64,000 nucleotides of DNA from Nakaseomyces glabratus (lineage: Eukaryota; Ascomycota; Saccharomycetes; Saccharomycetales; Saccharomycetaceae): the NCBI RefSeq assembly GCF_010111755.1, contig NC_088959.1, positions 682,001 to 746,000 of the forward strand. Reading direction: 5' to 3'. Below the pieces are notes generated by a model. That model searched no databases and had not been told where the DNA came from. It saw nothing but the letters and a program-made list of their open reading frames with translations. This document shows, piece by piece, positions 19,877 to 30,287 of the stretch. Positions within the stretch are counted from its first letter, which is position 1, and every line of letters begins with the position of its first letter. The translations under genes and the position numbers were made by a program.

Positions 19877-20728
19877 AATCAGCATATTTTCTGGATCTTC
19901 TTACTCTCCCATCACCCCCCCCATCTGCACAGTGGGCTCCGCAGAGCCAGCACAGTTCTTCAAATTAAGGAATAAACTGGAATTCTGTGAAAGGGAGGCT
20001 CGGGACGAAAACGGGACGAAACGGGTTGTGCGTGTATTTGTCTGGATGCGCTAATTTTCTCGCTGGGGAACCCTTGCAATAATCTACGCCCTTGGAAACA
20101 GGCAGTCTACGCCCATCTCTGTGCATCCCAGCGCAGATAATTAAACTTAAAACCTAAATGTTCCCTAATTGGGGAGATGATGTCCCGAAAGGGGTAAAGA
20201 GATGAACACGTAAGGGTTTCCTGGGGCTTCTGAGACAGAGCAACAATTGCAGGGGGGGGGGCGGTAAATACAAGCTCAGTTACCCTTTTGGGAATAGTGA
20301 ATAACCGGAACTGTCTGGGGCAGACTCCTCCGCCAATATTATGGGCGGGCAGCGGAAAGAGCTAATCCCGCGGAACACACTAGCCAGCAAACCCCAGGCT
20401 GTCCGGGTTCGAGGGTGGATCAACTTCCGGGGAGGGGGGCCTGCTGCGCGATTTACGTATCGAACGGACGGGAAGCTTGTAGGGAAAAGGATCGTATGCT
20501 TCTTGAATGCGCCCCTAAAAAAAAAAATGGTTCTTAAAAAAAAATTGCTACGTGCTTTCCACTGCATGAGCTGCTAAACAGAAGTATACACGATGTGTGG
20601 AATACGAGAGTAGCGCGGAATCCCCCTGCAGAAACCGTAAATCCTGCGTAGATATTACTAGATAGCGCTATCTGTATATACAATATATCAAATAAACCCT
20701 GTAATAACCTTTCCTATGTAAATGAGTT

Positions 20729-22336
20729 CTAGAACGTTGTGACACCTAGGAGTGATGCAGCGTTGCGGGCGTCGAGGGTGGTTTCCCCGTTGGTTTTCTG
20801 TTCAGCGCGCTCGAGGGTTTCATCAAACTCTGTGTTTAGTAATTTCTTCAAGTCGTTGTCGTTACGTATCCTTCTTTCGCCAGCCCAGCTGTCACCTTCT
20901 AGACTTTGTGACACCTCCGTCCTGTCGCTTACGTTTTCTCTTCCGAGCCTGGAAAGACCACCGCGAGGATCAGCCTTTCTGACATCTATCCTTACTCTCT
21001 CCAACAGTGCTAATTTCTTCCGCTCATATTCAATTCTTTTCAGCACATAACTCCTAATGCAACTCTTGAGCCATTTGTCATACCAACTGAGCCACTCATT
21101 CCTCTCAATAAGCATGTTCTGGGTCACTCTGTTAAGTTTCTGGCTGACATCTGCCTCATACTGATGTGCCAATTTCATGTTTCGGGTGGTCTCTTCAACT
21201 TTTATTGGGTTGCTGTCTCTTTTCGTCCGGGTCTTGCGAACTTGCTCTTGTCTGTTCTTGGTATTAGCTTGAGCATTTAATAACTCCCGCATTAAGAAGT
21301 GTCTGTTTGTTAGAGCCTCCTTGACTACATACGTATCTCTCACAATCCATGTGAGACCATCATAGAATGTCGCCATGTCCATACTAGCGATAATACTATC
21401 AATGTCCCCTACAGCTGTCATCACCCGGCCGTACTTCTTGTACAACACATTTTTGTCATCGATCTGTTCAAAGCACTTACCAAAGAGATTCTCATCCTGG
21501 ACCATGAGTTTGCGAGCACGACTGGCCTTGAGGAGCCTCTCTTGAATTGAGTCACATATACTGTAAATGGACTTCACAAGCGGCCTGAACTCAGCTAATT
21601 CAGTGTACTCGTCATAAGGTGGTGCAAATTGTTTCATTGTCTTCCTCTTAAGACCAGATACTGGTGATTTATACTGGTTCACTGGATAATAAGTGTCAAA
21701 GTCACTTTCAATAAAGAAAGCGAGCTCTTCATTGCGTATTATTAGTGGGTTTGCACATAGTCTGAAAAACCATACTTGGAAGTTATTCACGGTCTTCTTA
21801 TAGTCCTCCTTTGTATTAATCCCATAATTTGTAAAAGGCGCAGGTAAGGAAGGGATGAATGATTCAGAGAGTGTTGCATTCAGGTACTTGAACAAATTCC
21901 TAAACTCGTCAAGGCTTTTCCTCACATTTTTATGATTTTTTTTTCTAAATGTTGGTAAATTTGTATTGACTTCAAATATTATTGTGGGATTTTCCTTTTT
22001 GTTGCTGAGAGAACCAACTCTCTCGAGACCAATCACTTTAATAACCACATTATACTTATCCTTTTGTTCAAATCTTTCAGGTATCAGCTTCTTCAATATT
22101 TCTTGCTGTTTCTCAGCGTTCTTCTTCTTGGTTTCTTCAGATTCCATTTGCTTGGGTTGAGTCGCTTCATCATCATTAATAGCATTATCTGGTTTTGTTG
22201 TTTCAATAGTAGTGTGTGAATCATTGGTGTATATATCATCCACATGATTATTGGTATTAGAAGGCTCTTCGAAGGGATTGTTATGTAAGATGTCATCCAC
22301 CTCATCTTCAGGATCATAAGGGACAGCAGATGCCAT
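20729..22336 (-). CDS. VPS17: Retromer sorting nexin Vps17
   Basis: The 535-residue protein (about 551 in S. cerevisiae) pairs with Vps5 to form the membrane-bending SNX-BAR half of retromer, which returns the Vps10 receptor from endosome to Golgi. The N-terminus MASAVPYDPEDEVDD resembles yeast Vps17. A PX-like domain spans about 95-215 (NVVIKVIGLERVGS, LPTFRKKNHKNVRKSLDEF). A helical BAR region covers about 240-460. The acidic N-terminus and the C-terminal SLLGVTTF tail complete it. Order BAG7-VPS17 follows YOR134W-YOR132W. Confidence 0.95.
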   Translation of the reverse strand: MASAVPYDPEDEVDDILHNNPFEEPSNTNNHVDDIYTNDSHTTIETTKPDNAINDDEATQPKQMESEETKKKNAEKQQEILKKLIPERFEQKDKYNVVIKVIGLERVGSLSNKKENPTIIFEVNTNLPTFRKKNHKNVRKSLDEFRNLFKYLNATLSESFIPSLPAPFTNYGINTKEDYKKTVNNFQVWFFRLCANPLIIRNEELAFFIESDFDTYYPVNQYKSPVSGLKRKTMKQFAPPYDEYTELAEFRPLVKSIYSICDSIQERLLKASRARKLMVQDENLFGKCFEQIDDKNVLYKKYGRVMTAVGDIDSIIASMDMATFYDGLTWIVRDTYVVKEALTNRHFLMRELLNAQANTKNRQEQVRKTRTKRDSNPIKVEETTRNMKLAHQYEADVSQKLNRVTQNMLIERNEWLSWYDKWLKSCIRSYVLKRIEYERKKLALLERVRIDVRKADPRGGLSRLGRENVSDRTEVSQSLEGDSWAGERRIRNDNDLKKLLNTEFDETLERAEQKTNGETTLDARNAASLLGVTTF

Positions 22337-23008
22337 TTCTTTATTTTTATTGGTACTCTAGTGTAAAATCTTCGTCGATCTATCAACGTCTAATAAAAAA
22401 AAATAACTTGGTATATGATTTTGCGATGTTTTCCCTCGGTGTCCAGTTCAATATGCTACTCTGGGATAAGCGGAACTTGTTCTTTGTTTCAATGGAAAAT
22501 AGTTATGTTGCTGTCCCAATTATTGATAGTCTTATGCTGTAATATATACAACCGCCAAAGTTTGCTATTACTCTAAAGGGTTTCCCAGGTTTCTAGTAAA
22601 TTTTGCATAACAAGAACTACCTGATCAACGACCCTATTTGCCCTTGTTGGCTCGGCTGGTTGGGATTGAATGCTGTCGGAACTGATACCCTGATTTTTCA
22701 GACATTTCGGCCCGGATTTTATTAGCATCGTTATTGATGCTATCAGAGATTTCTCATAATAATGGGTTTATATAACGGTGGGCAATGTTCATTGCTTTAT
22801 TTATTTAGCTCTGAGAATACTGTTTGAGTAATTAGCATTAGTTATGGCATTAAATTCTATAAAGTTGGTACAAATATATATGCATGTAGTATTGTACAAA
22901 TTCGTGGAAAAAACACATTTTAAGGGACTGCCATTTCTCGGATAAATGGGAGTCATACGACTGTTATTTAAATATTTTTAACCGTCAAATTGCTAAGTGG
23001 TCTTCGAA
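22337..23008. other. VPS17 promoter and adhesin 3' flank
   Basis: This 672-bp AT-rich region lies between the adhesin stop codon and VPS17. I see no gene, strong repeat or mobile-element remnant at this edge of the adhesin. Confidence 0.55.
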
Positions 23009-26000
23009 TCAAAGTATGGTAATGAGCACTGTTATTCCCAAGATGAATTTGACGAAGGTTGCAGTTTTTGTCAATCTTGATCCTGCACTATTTGCAGTCT
23101 GTAAATAAACGGACTGCGACATTGACACAATAGAAGAGGTTTCTTTTGTGATGTTTATTTGTTGAAGGATTTGCTTAGTGGTTTGCGTCGATGAACTGGC
23201 CACGGAATCGATTCTATTTGGTGTCTTTGTTATCAATGTGCTCTCAATATGACTAATTGTTGGTGGTGTTACAAATGATGATGCAATTTTCGTTGCTGAG
23301 CTCGTTTTACTATCACTATCATTATAAACATCGGATGGAGTCAATTTTAGAACAGTATGGCTTGATAAGGATGTCTTAGAAGTTGTTACATCAAGTTGCG
23401 CATTGTTCGATTTATTGTCCATAGTTAGCGATTTGGTTGATATAGATATTTTCGTGCTATCAGATTTTGAGGACCTAGCTTCATTATCTATGCTCTGACT
23501 TGGTCTTGAAACAACTACTGTTTTAGATTTTGTTGAAGTTATTGATGATTTTTGGACTTGTGGCAATATTGAAATATCTTCCAAAACATTCGATGGTTTC
23601 AATGCAGATGGAGAGCTCCATTGTTTGGTAGAAGTTTTTGTAATGATTTCTTCCTTTTTCTTACTGGTTATCGATGAAGTTGTATCTGCCAAGCTTTGTT
23701 TCTCTATATGAGAGGAAGAGTAAATCTTGGATTGCATACTCGATCCTGTATTAGAGAGTGGGCACGTAGTAGTCGTACTGGCAATCAAGCTATAATCAGT
23801 TTCTGTTACAGTTTTTCTAGAGTATATTTGAGTATCTTCACCTGTCGATAATTTTCGTTCTGATGATTGTATATTTGAGGAGCTTGAGTTTTGATATCTA
23901 GTGAAGATTTTGCTGGAGCTTTTATCGACATGACTCTCCGGATTATAATTGCTTGAGAATAGAGTAGTTTCTTTCTCGGGTATCGTGGTACCGGTACTTT
24001 CGCTAATAATGTTAGGATCGGAAGGAACATCAATCGAAGAAGTTAAGGTACCTGAGGTGAGACTAACCGATGAGTTTAAAAATATTGGTAAGCTATCAAC
24101 TCTTTCTCTAAAATACACGGTATTGATTCCTTGCTGTAGTGTACCGTTGGAATTTGTTACAATGTAGTATGATACAATCTGTGTGACTGACCAATCATCA
24201 GATTGATAAGTCGAGGTAGATGCGGACTCAATGAAATTCTCAATAATAGAGCTTGATGTTATTGAATCTATTACACTGCTGGTTGGCACTTGAGTGGAAG
24301 ATAAGGATGTAACAGACTCTGATTTAGAGCTATTGTATGAGGCATAGACAGGTTGAGAATCTACCATGTAGCCACTCATTTCGGTATGTATTCCCTGTAC
24401 CTTATTGCCATTTTCATCAGTTGAAATAAAATATTCAATTTTTTCCTCTATTGTCATTGACATGGAGTAGAATGTTGAATAAATAGTCGTTTCACGGAGA
24501 GTGTCGTCATATTTATCAGAATTAGTGGAATTCAAACTCATAGCGGAACTTACAATACTAGCTTGTACAGTAGAAGAAGAGTCGATAGAGTGCGATGGAC
24601 TTCTATGAATGTCTGAACTAGACACAAAAATAGGTGTCTGGACGTAGTAGATGGCCTCGATCGTCTCGCTGCCGTCGCTGCCAGTGAAGGTAGAGAAATC
24701 AGTGGAACGGGTGTTCGTGACGCTGCCAGTCCAGGCCTCTAGCACTGTCGTGGCTGTGTTGTGGATCGGCGTCTGGACGTAGTAGATGGCCTCGATCGTC
24801 TCGCTGCCGTCGCTGCCAGTGAAGGTAGAGAAATCAGTGGAACGGGTGTTCGTGACGCTGCCAGTCCAGGCCTCTAGCACAGTCGTGGCTGTGTTGTGGA
24901 TCGGCGTCTGGACGTAGTAGATGGCCTCGATCGTCTCGCTGCCGTCGCTGCCAGTGAAGGTAGAGAAATCAGTGGAACGGGTGTTCGTGACGCTGCCAGT
25001 CCAGGCCTCTAGCACTGTCGTGGCTGTGTTGTGGATCGGCGTCTGGACGTAGTAGATGGCCTCGATCGTCTCGCTGCCGTCGCTGCCAGTGAAGGTAGAG
25101 AAATCAGTGGAACGGGTGTTCGTGACGCTGCCAGTCCAGGCCTCTAGCACTGTCGTGGCTGTGTTGTGGATCGGCGTCTGGACGTAGTAGATGGCCTCGA
25201 TCGTCTCGCTGCCGTCGCTGCCAGTGAAGGTAGAGAAATCAGTGGAACGGGTGTTCGTGACGCTGCCAGTCCAGGCCTCTAGCACTGTCGTGGCTGTGTT
25301 GTGGATCGGCGTCTGGACGTAGTAGATGGCCTCGATCGTCTCGCTGCCGTCGCTGCCAGTGAAGGTAGAGAAATCAGTGGAACGGGTGTTCGTGACGCTG
25401 CCAGTCCAGGCCTCTAGCACTGTCGTGGCTGTGTTGTGGATCGGCGTCTGGACGTAGTAGATGGCCTCGATCGTCTCGCTGCCGTCGCTGCCAGTGAAGG
25501 TAGAGAAATCAGTGGAACGGGTGTTCGTGACGCTGCCAGTCCAGGCCTCTAGCACTGTCGTGGCTGTGTTGTGGATCGGCGTCTGGACGTAGTAGATGGC
25601 CTCGATCGTCTCGCTGCCGTCGCTGCCAGTGAAGGTAGAGAAATCAGTGGAACGGGTGTTCGTGACGCTGCCAGTCCAGGCCTCTAGCACAGTCGTGGCT
25701 GTGTTGTGGATCGGCGTCTGGACGTAGTAGATGGCCTCGATCGTCTCGCTGCCGTCGCTGCCAGTGAAGGTAGAGAAATCAGTGGAACGGGTGTTCGTGA
25801 CGCTGCCAGTCCAGGCCTCTAGCACAGTCGTGGCTGTGTTGTGGATCGGCGTCTGGACGTAGTAGATGGCCTCGATCGTCTCGCTGCCGTCGCTGCCAGT
25901 GAAGGTAGAGAAATCAGTGGAACGGGTGTTCGTGACGCTGCCAGTCCAGGCCTCTAGCACTGTCGTGGCTGTGTTGTGGATCGGCGTCTGGACGTAGTAG

Positions 26001-28594
26001 ATGGCCTCGATCGTCTCGCTGCCGTCGCTGCCAGTGAAGGTAGAGAAATCAGTGGAACGGGTGTTCGTGACGCTGCCAGTCCAGGCCTCTAGCACTGTCG
26101 TGGCTGTGTTGTGGATCGGCGTCTGGACGTAGTAGATGGCCTCGATCGTCTCGCTGCCGTCGCTGCCAGTGAAGGTAGAGAAATCAGTGGAACGGGTGTT
26201 CGTGACGCTGCCAGTCCAGGCCTCTAGCACTGTCGTGGCTGTGTTGTGGATCGGCGTCTGGACGTAGTAGATGGCCTCGATCGTCTCGCTGCCGTCGCTG
26301 CCAGTGAAGGTAGAGAAATCAGTGGAACGGGTGTTCGTGACGCTGCCAGTCCAGGCCTCTAGCACTGTCGTGGCTGTGTTGTGGATCGGCGTCTGGACGT
26401 AGTAGATGGCCTCGATCGTCTCGCTGCCGTCGCTGCCAGTGAAGGTAGAGAAATCAGTGGAACGGGTGTTCGTGACGCTGCCAGTCCAGGCCTCTAGCAC
26501 AGTCGTGGCTGTGTTGTGGATCGGCGTCTGGACGTAGTAGATGGCCTCGATCGTCTCGCTGCCGTCGCTGCCAGTGAAGGTAGAGAAATCAGTGGAACGG
26601 GTGTTCGTGACGCTGCCAGTCCAGGCCTCTAGCACTGTCGTGGCTGTGTTGTGGATCGGCGTCTGGACGTAGTAGATGGCCTCGATCGTCTCGCTGCCGT
26701 CGCTGCCAGTGAAGGTAGAGAAATCAGTGGAACGGGTGTTCGTGACGCTGCCAGTCCAGGCCTCTAGCACAGTCGTGGCTGTGTTGTGGATCGGCGTCTG
26801 GACGTAGTAGATGGCCTCGATCGTCTCGCTGCCGTCGCTGCCAGTGAAGGTAGAGAAATCAGTGGAACGGGTGTTCGTGACGCTGCCAGTCCAGGCCTCT
26901 AGCACTGTCGTGGCTGTGTTGTGGATCGGCGTCTGGACGTAGTAGATGGCCTCGATCGTCTCGCTGCCGTCGCTGCCAGTGAAGGTAGAGAAATCAGTGG
27001 AACGGGTGTTCGTGACGCTGCCAGTCCAGGCCTCTAGCACAGTCGTGGCTGTGTTGTGGATCGGCGTCTGGACGTAGTAGATGGCCTCGATCGTCTCGCT
27101 GCCGTCGCTGCCAGTGAAGGTAGAGAAATCAGTGGAACGGGTGTTCGTGACGCTGCCAGTCCAGGCCTCTAGCACTGTCGTGGCTGTGTTGTGGATCGGC
27201 GTCTGGACGTAGTAGATGGCCTCGATCGTCTCGCTGCCGTCGCTGCCAGTGAAGGTAGAGAAATCAGTGGAACGGGTGTTCGTGACACTGCCAGTCCAAC
27301 CTTCGAATTTCGTTGTCGTTCTTTTCTCTATTGGTGTTTGTATAATGATTGTTTCTTTGATAGTATCAAAACCGTCTGGTCCTTTTGTTGTTTCTAAAAT
27401 TGTTGTTCGAGTGTTAGTTGTTGTGCCAGTCCATGCCTCATATGACGTTGCTAATTCTGTCCTGATTGGAGTTACTACATCGTAAATTATAGATTCTTTA
27501 AGCTGATTTCCATCGGTATAAAAATTGTAATGGACATCTTTAGTTGATAAGAACGTGCCAGTCCAAGCGGCATTATTAGTCTCCTCGTTAATCACTGGAA
27601 TCCATGGCGGATTATTAGGACAGATGGCACAAACATCTGGTTTACTTGTGTCAGGTACGGGACCATCATAGTACACAGCGTTGTTCACCAACGTAGGAGT
27701 GACATTATTTGTAATCTGTTTTTGTTTGAACTTTGATTTATCATAGCCTTTGCCAATATGGAAGGCATGCGAAATAGAAGGCCATAATTTCACAGTCAGA
27801 ACACCACTGTTCCCATCATAAGACCATTTTCCACGAAATGGGTCAACAGAAGTCCTGAAAGTAAGTATATTACCATTACCAAAACCGCGAACAATAATAT
27901 TGTCCGTCTTCGCGTCACTCTCCGCAAAAATAATAGATGAAGAGGATGTCATATAAAGAGTTTGTGAACCCATAGTTCCAGAACTTGTTGACTGTAAAAC
28001 CATCATGGCGTTTTCTCCAATAGTAATACAACCATTACCTACAATTGATTTCTTCAGCAAACTTTTAGTATTTGTTAAACATATTGTACCATCGTTATTC
28101 ACATTACTACCTTGAAAGTTAGCGTAGCTATCTGTATTTTTCGAATCTTGATGGAAAACCATAGTACCTTTATTTTCAAAGTTTCCAGATGGGTTAAAAT
28201 CATAGGAATTCTGTGGGGATCCTGCGCCCCAAAAATACATAGTTCCAGTATTGGTAAAAGACGAACCAGACCAGGATAAACTAGCACCATTGGTTTCGTT
28301 TCTATTATCTAAAACAAATGTTCCTTGGTTACTGACTGAACCAGATGACAATGTAGTCTTGAGTCCTGATTGACCAGAGTTCACGTTACCCATGAATAAA
28401 TAACCATTATTATTAATACCGCCGTTGAATGTATATGTGTTGGCATGTATAAGTGCTAGGAAAGCATTGGAATTCACAGTAATATCTTCAGAGGGAAGAT
28501 TGTCAAGATATGTATTTTTGTCAATGGTCGCTGAACTCGCAAGCTGTATGAGCGCTATTATTGCAGCTGTGGTTTGCGTAAGCAACCAAATCAT
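23009..28594 (-). CDS. GPI-anchored adhesin, Hyr1-like head plus flocculin repeats
   Basis: The 1861-residue protein starts with a signal peptide (about 1-22, hydrophobic TAAIIALIQLASS). A Hyr1/Iff-type hyphally regulated cell-wall N-terminal domain follows (about 25-320), rich in NNGYLFMGN, NQGTFVLDN and NKGTMVFHQD strands of a beta-helix. Two diverged and about twenty near-identical 45-residue flocculin-type units (EAWTGSVTNTRSTDFSTFTG core) span about 340-1320. A Ser/Thr-rich stalk (1320-1830) and a hydrophobic C-terminal tail (FVKFILGITVLITIL) complete a GPI signal. It is a predicted cell-wall protein that would display the head for adhesion. It is wedged between VPS17 and YOR131C, an ancestral neighbour pair. 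I recall a similar adhesin at this locus in N. glabratus but cannot confirm it. Repeat number may vary between strains and assemblies. Confidence 0.93.
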   Translation of the reverse strand: MIWLLTQTTAAIIALIQLASSATIDKNTYLDNLPSEDITVNSNAFLALIHANTYTFNGGINNNGYLFMGNVNSGQSGLKTTLSSGSVSNQGTFVLDNRNETNGASLSWSGSSFTNTGTMYFWGAGSPQNSYDFNPSGNFENKGTMVFHQDSKNTDSYANFQGSNVNNDGTICLTNTKSLLKKSIVGNGCITIGENAMMVLQSTSSGTMGSQTLYMTSSSSIIFAESDAKTDNIIVRGFGNGNILTFRTSVDPFRGKWSYDGNSGVLTVKLWPSISHAFHIGKGYDKSKFKQKQITNNVTPTLVNNAVYYDGPVPDTSKPDVCAICPNNPPWIPVINEETNNAAWTGTFLSTKDVHYNFYTDGNQLKESIIYDVVTPIRTELATSYEAWTGTTTNTRTTILETTKGPDGFDTIKETIIIQTPIEKRTTTKFEGWTGSVTNTRSTDFSTFTGSDGSETIEAIYYVQTPIHNTATTVLEAWTGSVTNTRSTDFSTFTGSDGSETIEAIYYVQTPIHNTATTVLEAWTGSVTNTRSTDFSTFTGSDGSETIEAIYYVQTPIHNTATTVLEAWTGSVTNTRSTDFSTFTGSDGSETIEAIYYVQTPIHNTATTVLEAWTGSVTNTRSTDFSTFTGSDGSETIEAIYYVQTPIHNTATTVLEAWTGSVTNTRSTDFSTFTGSDGSETIEAIYYVQTPIHNTATTVLEAWTGSVTNTRSTDFSTFTGSDGSETIEAIYYVQTPIHNTATTVLEAWTGSVTNTRSTDFSTFTGSDGSETIEAIYYVQTPIHNTATTVLEAWTGSVTNTRSTDFSTFTGSDGSETIEAIYYVQTPIHNTATTVLEAWTGSVTNTRSTDFSTFTGSDGSETIEAIYYVQTPIHNTATTVLEAWTGSVTNTRSTDFSTFTGSDGSETIEAIYYVQTPIHNTATTVLEAWTGSVTNTRSTDFSTFTGSDGSETIEAIYYVQTPIHNTATTVLEAWTGSVTNTRSTDFSTFTGSDGSETIEAIYYVQTPIHNTATTVLEAWTGSVTNTRSTDFSTFTGSDGSETIEAIYYVQTPIHNTATTVLEAWTGSVTNTRSTDFSTFTGSDGSETIEAIYYVQTPIHNTATTVLEAWTGSVTNTRSTDFSTFTGSDGSETIEAIYYVQTPIHNTATTVLEAWTGSVTNTRSTDFSTFTGSDGSETIEAIYYVQTPIHNTATTVLEAWTGSVTNTRSTDFSTFTGSDGSETIEAIYYVQTPIHNTATTVLEAWTGSVTNTRSTDFSTFTGSDGSETIEAIYYVQTPIHNTATTVLEAWTGSVTNTRSTDFSTFTGSDGSETIEAIYYVQTPIFVSSSDIHRSPSHSIDSSSTVQASIVSSAMSLNSTNSDKYDDTLRETTIYSTFYSMSMTIEEKIEYFISTDENGNKVQGIHTEMSGYMVDSQPVYASYNSSKSESVTSLSSTQVPTSSVIDSITSSSIIENFIESASTSTYQSDDWSVTQIVSYYIVTNSNGTLQQGINTVYFRERVDSLPIFLNSSVSLTSGTLTSSIDVPSDPNIISESTGTTIPEKETTLFSSNYNPESHVDKSSSKIFTRYQNSSSSNIQSSERKLSTGEDTQIYSRKTVTETDYSLIASTTTTCPLSNTGSSMQSKIYSSSHIEKQSLADTTSSITSKKKEEIITKTSTKQWSSPSALKPSNVLEDISILPQVQKSSITSTKSKTVVVSRPSQSIDNEARSSKSDSTKISISTKSLTMDNKSNNAQLDVTTSKTSLSSHTVLKLTPSDVYNDSDSKTSSATKIASSFVTPPTISHIESTLITKTPNRIDSVASSSTQTTKQILQQINITKETSSIVSMSQSVYLQTANSAGSRLTKTATFVKFILGITVLITIL
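24636..27298 (-). repeat. 135-bp megasatellite in adhesin, 19 full units plus partial
   Basis: The unit is exactly 135 bp (45 codons), starting on the plus strand at 24636 and stepping by 135 to 27201, where a 98-bp partial copy ends the array. I counted 80 G or C bases in the unit (59%), far above the AT-rich flanks. By eye, the only recurrent difference between full copies is one synonymous base in the AGCAC[T/A]GTCG segment. The first copy (plus-strand left end) and last partial copy carry a few extra changes. It corresponds to the flocculin repeat family. Confidence 0.95.
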
Positions 28595-30287
28595 TATGAT
28601 CTATTTTGAAAAACTTCAGTGGGAATTTTTTTGTTATCAAGTTTATGGATACTGATATCAATTCCAAAAATATCTAGCAATCTCTAAGTTTAGATGCAGT
28701 CCCCAGGATATATTAATAAATTTTCTTCTAATATGATAACACAATGTTAACTCTTGTGGTGATCTGATGCAATTTCATTTTGATCTAGCAAGCATAGATG
28801 ATTTTACCGAGAATATTGTTGTTATATAGTACAAAAGATAATCAAAGCTTGCGTCAAATTTAAAAGGCATCGGTTAGAATAAATTATTCTAGTCTTTCTT
28901 TTTTTTCCCTTAGTTTATCGTATAGTCATGAGAAAGGTTAGTAACTTTTGGCAAAAATAAAATTGCATGATATCAAGTTGCCTGATTAGAATTTCCTGTC
29001 TCAATTTGTAATTCGAGGTTGGCCTTTGTTTAAAGGAGAATCGGAAAATGAATATTACCTGGCAATAATCGCATTAGATCCGTTTTATTATACTGAAACC
29101 TGCAGGATTCTGTGTGTTCTATTGTACATGAGCCCTAATGTAGCCTGGATTTCAAGATCTAAATTGTAGCTATACCTCAGTTTGAAAGGGACCCGGTGAA
29201 CGATGTATTATAAGCGGTGTGTCACGCTGCGGGACACTCTTTTGTTCCTAGGCAGATGACTTGAGGTGTTTTCGATTCAAATGGATATGCTTTGTAATAC
29301 AGTATCCCGGAAAAAAGAAAGAATAAATTTGGCGTTTATGAACTCCGCTTTCTTACATTACAGCAACTTTAACAAAGAATCGTTTATCATGCACAAATGC
29401 AGAATGGTTCATAGCAAAGAAACTAATTGAAGACACCAAACGAAAATGCTGGGAATGTTTTTTGTGTAATTCACGTAAAGTGTAGATATACGGTGACGAA
29501 GATGAAGGCTGTCTTAATTTCTGGTCGCCATTGTTTACAGAAATGGGACCCCACAATTGATAAAATACTTCTAGTCGTTAAAGTTACATAAGCGAAAGCT
29601 ATCGTTAGTCAACCAAACGAACGTGCGAAATCCCTAGTATCTTGACATCCATTATTCAGAGCAGAATTAGTTACTTAACTTACATCGATATTTGTGGGGG
29701 CGTAGAGAGATCTAGTAGCACCTTAAGCTTGTAACCAGATCTGTTCAGATCTTGCATCGCATTTCGTTCCGTAATCTCGTAAGTAGCATGAACAGAAAAA
29801 GAAAGAAAAAGACAAACGAAGCTATACGGTGAGATGGCTATTGCTTACTTCACTCTTCGATAACAAGCATCGTTACTAAAGAGTTTCAGGACTGCAAAAT
29901 AAGTATTCGGTTGCTAACGTATAATCCATGAGCTAATTTCACAGGTTCTCAAAGATAGCGTGGCCTTGAAAGCGGTATAGAGCTTGGACTGCCAGATTCA
30001 ATATTCCGGGTAACTATTTTAGATTTTGGCAATTAGAAAAAAATGACGTGCGCTGTGACCCGAATTGCTCGAGAAATCCCAGAATTTCGAGATTGAAGAC
30101 ATTACAGCAATTCGCACCAAAACATAAAAATACGGTCTTCGTAGTTGGGTGTGTGAAATAAAGCAATATCTGACTCATCCGTTATTTGAATGATATATAT
30201 ATATGTCAAAGGTGGGGCGGTTTCCTTTTTTTCTTTACAGTATGAGAAGTAGAACAAGAGTCCACCGAACTAGGATTCTTTACAATA
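28595..30287. other. Divergent promoter of adhesin and YOR131C ortholog
   Basis: This 1.7-kb AT-rich region holds no supported gene; the 67-codon frame at 29353-29556 does not look coding. Two AGATCT sites ten bases apart occur at 29737 and 29747, and a TATATA run near 30192-30202 is well placed as a TATA box for the gene at 30288. Long promoters are usual for yeast adhesins. Confidence 0.55.

Larger units (their letters stand above)
19456..20728. other. BAG7 promoter / VPS17 3' flank, no gene
   Basis: This 1.27-kb region includes an 8-bp tandem repeat (19729-19788), a perfect 10+10 bp inverted repeat (19853-19876), a G run near 20251 and an A-rich patch near 20518-20545. In S. cerevisiae the EFT1 gene occupies this interval; no trace of an elongation factor reading frame is visible. 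Confidence 0.55.

Noticed and set aside
22330..22542. 70-codon plus-strand frame overlapping the VPS17 start
   Set aside because: It lies opposite the VPS17 start and promoter with no recognisable protein character.
28936..28945. Minus-strand TACTAAC upstream of the adhesin, as a leader intron
   Set aside because: No convincing GTATGT-type donor with a short upstream exon was found, and the adhesin frame has its own ATG and signal peptide.
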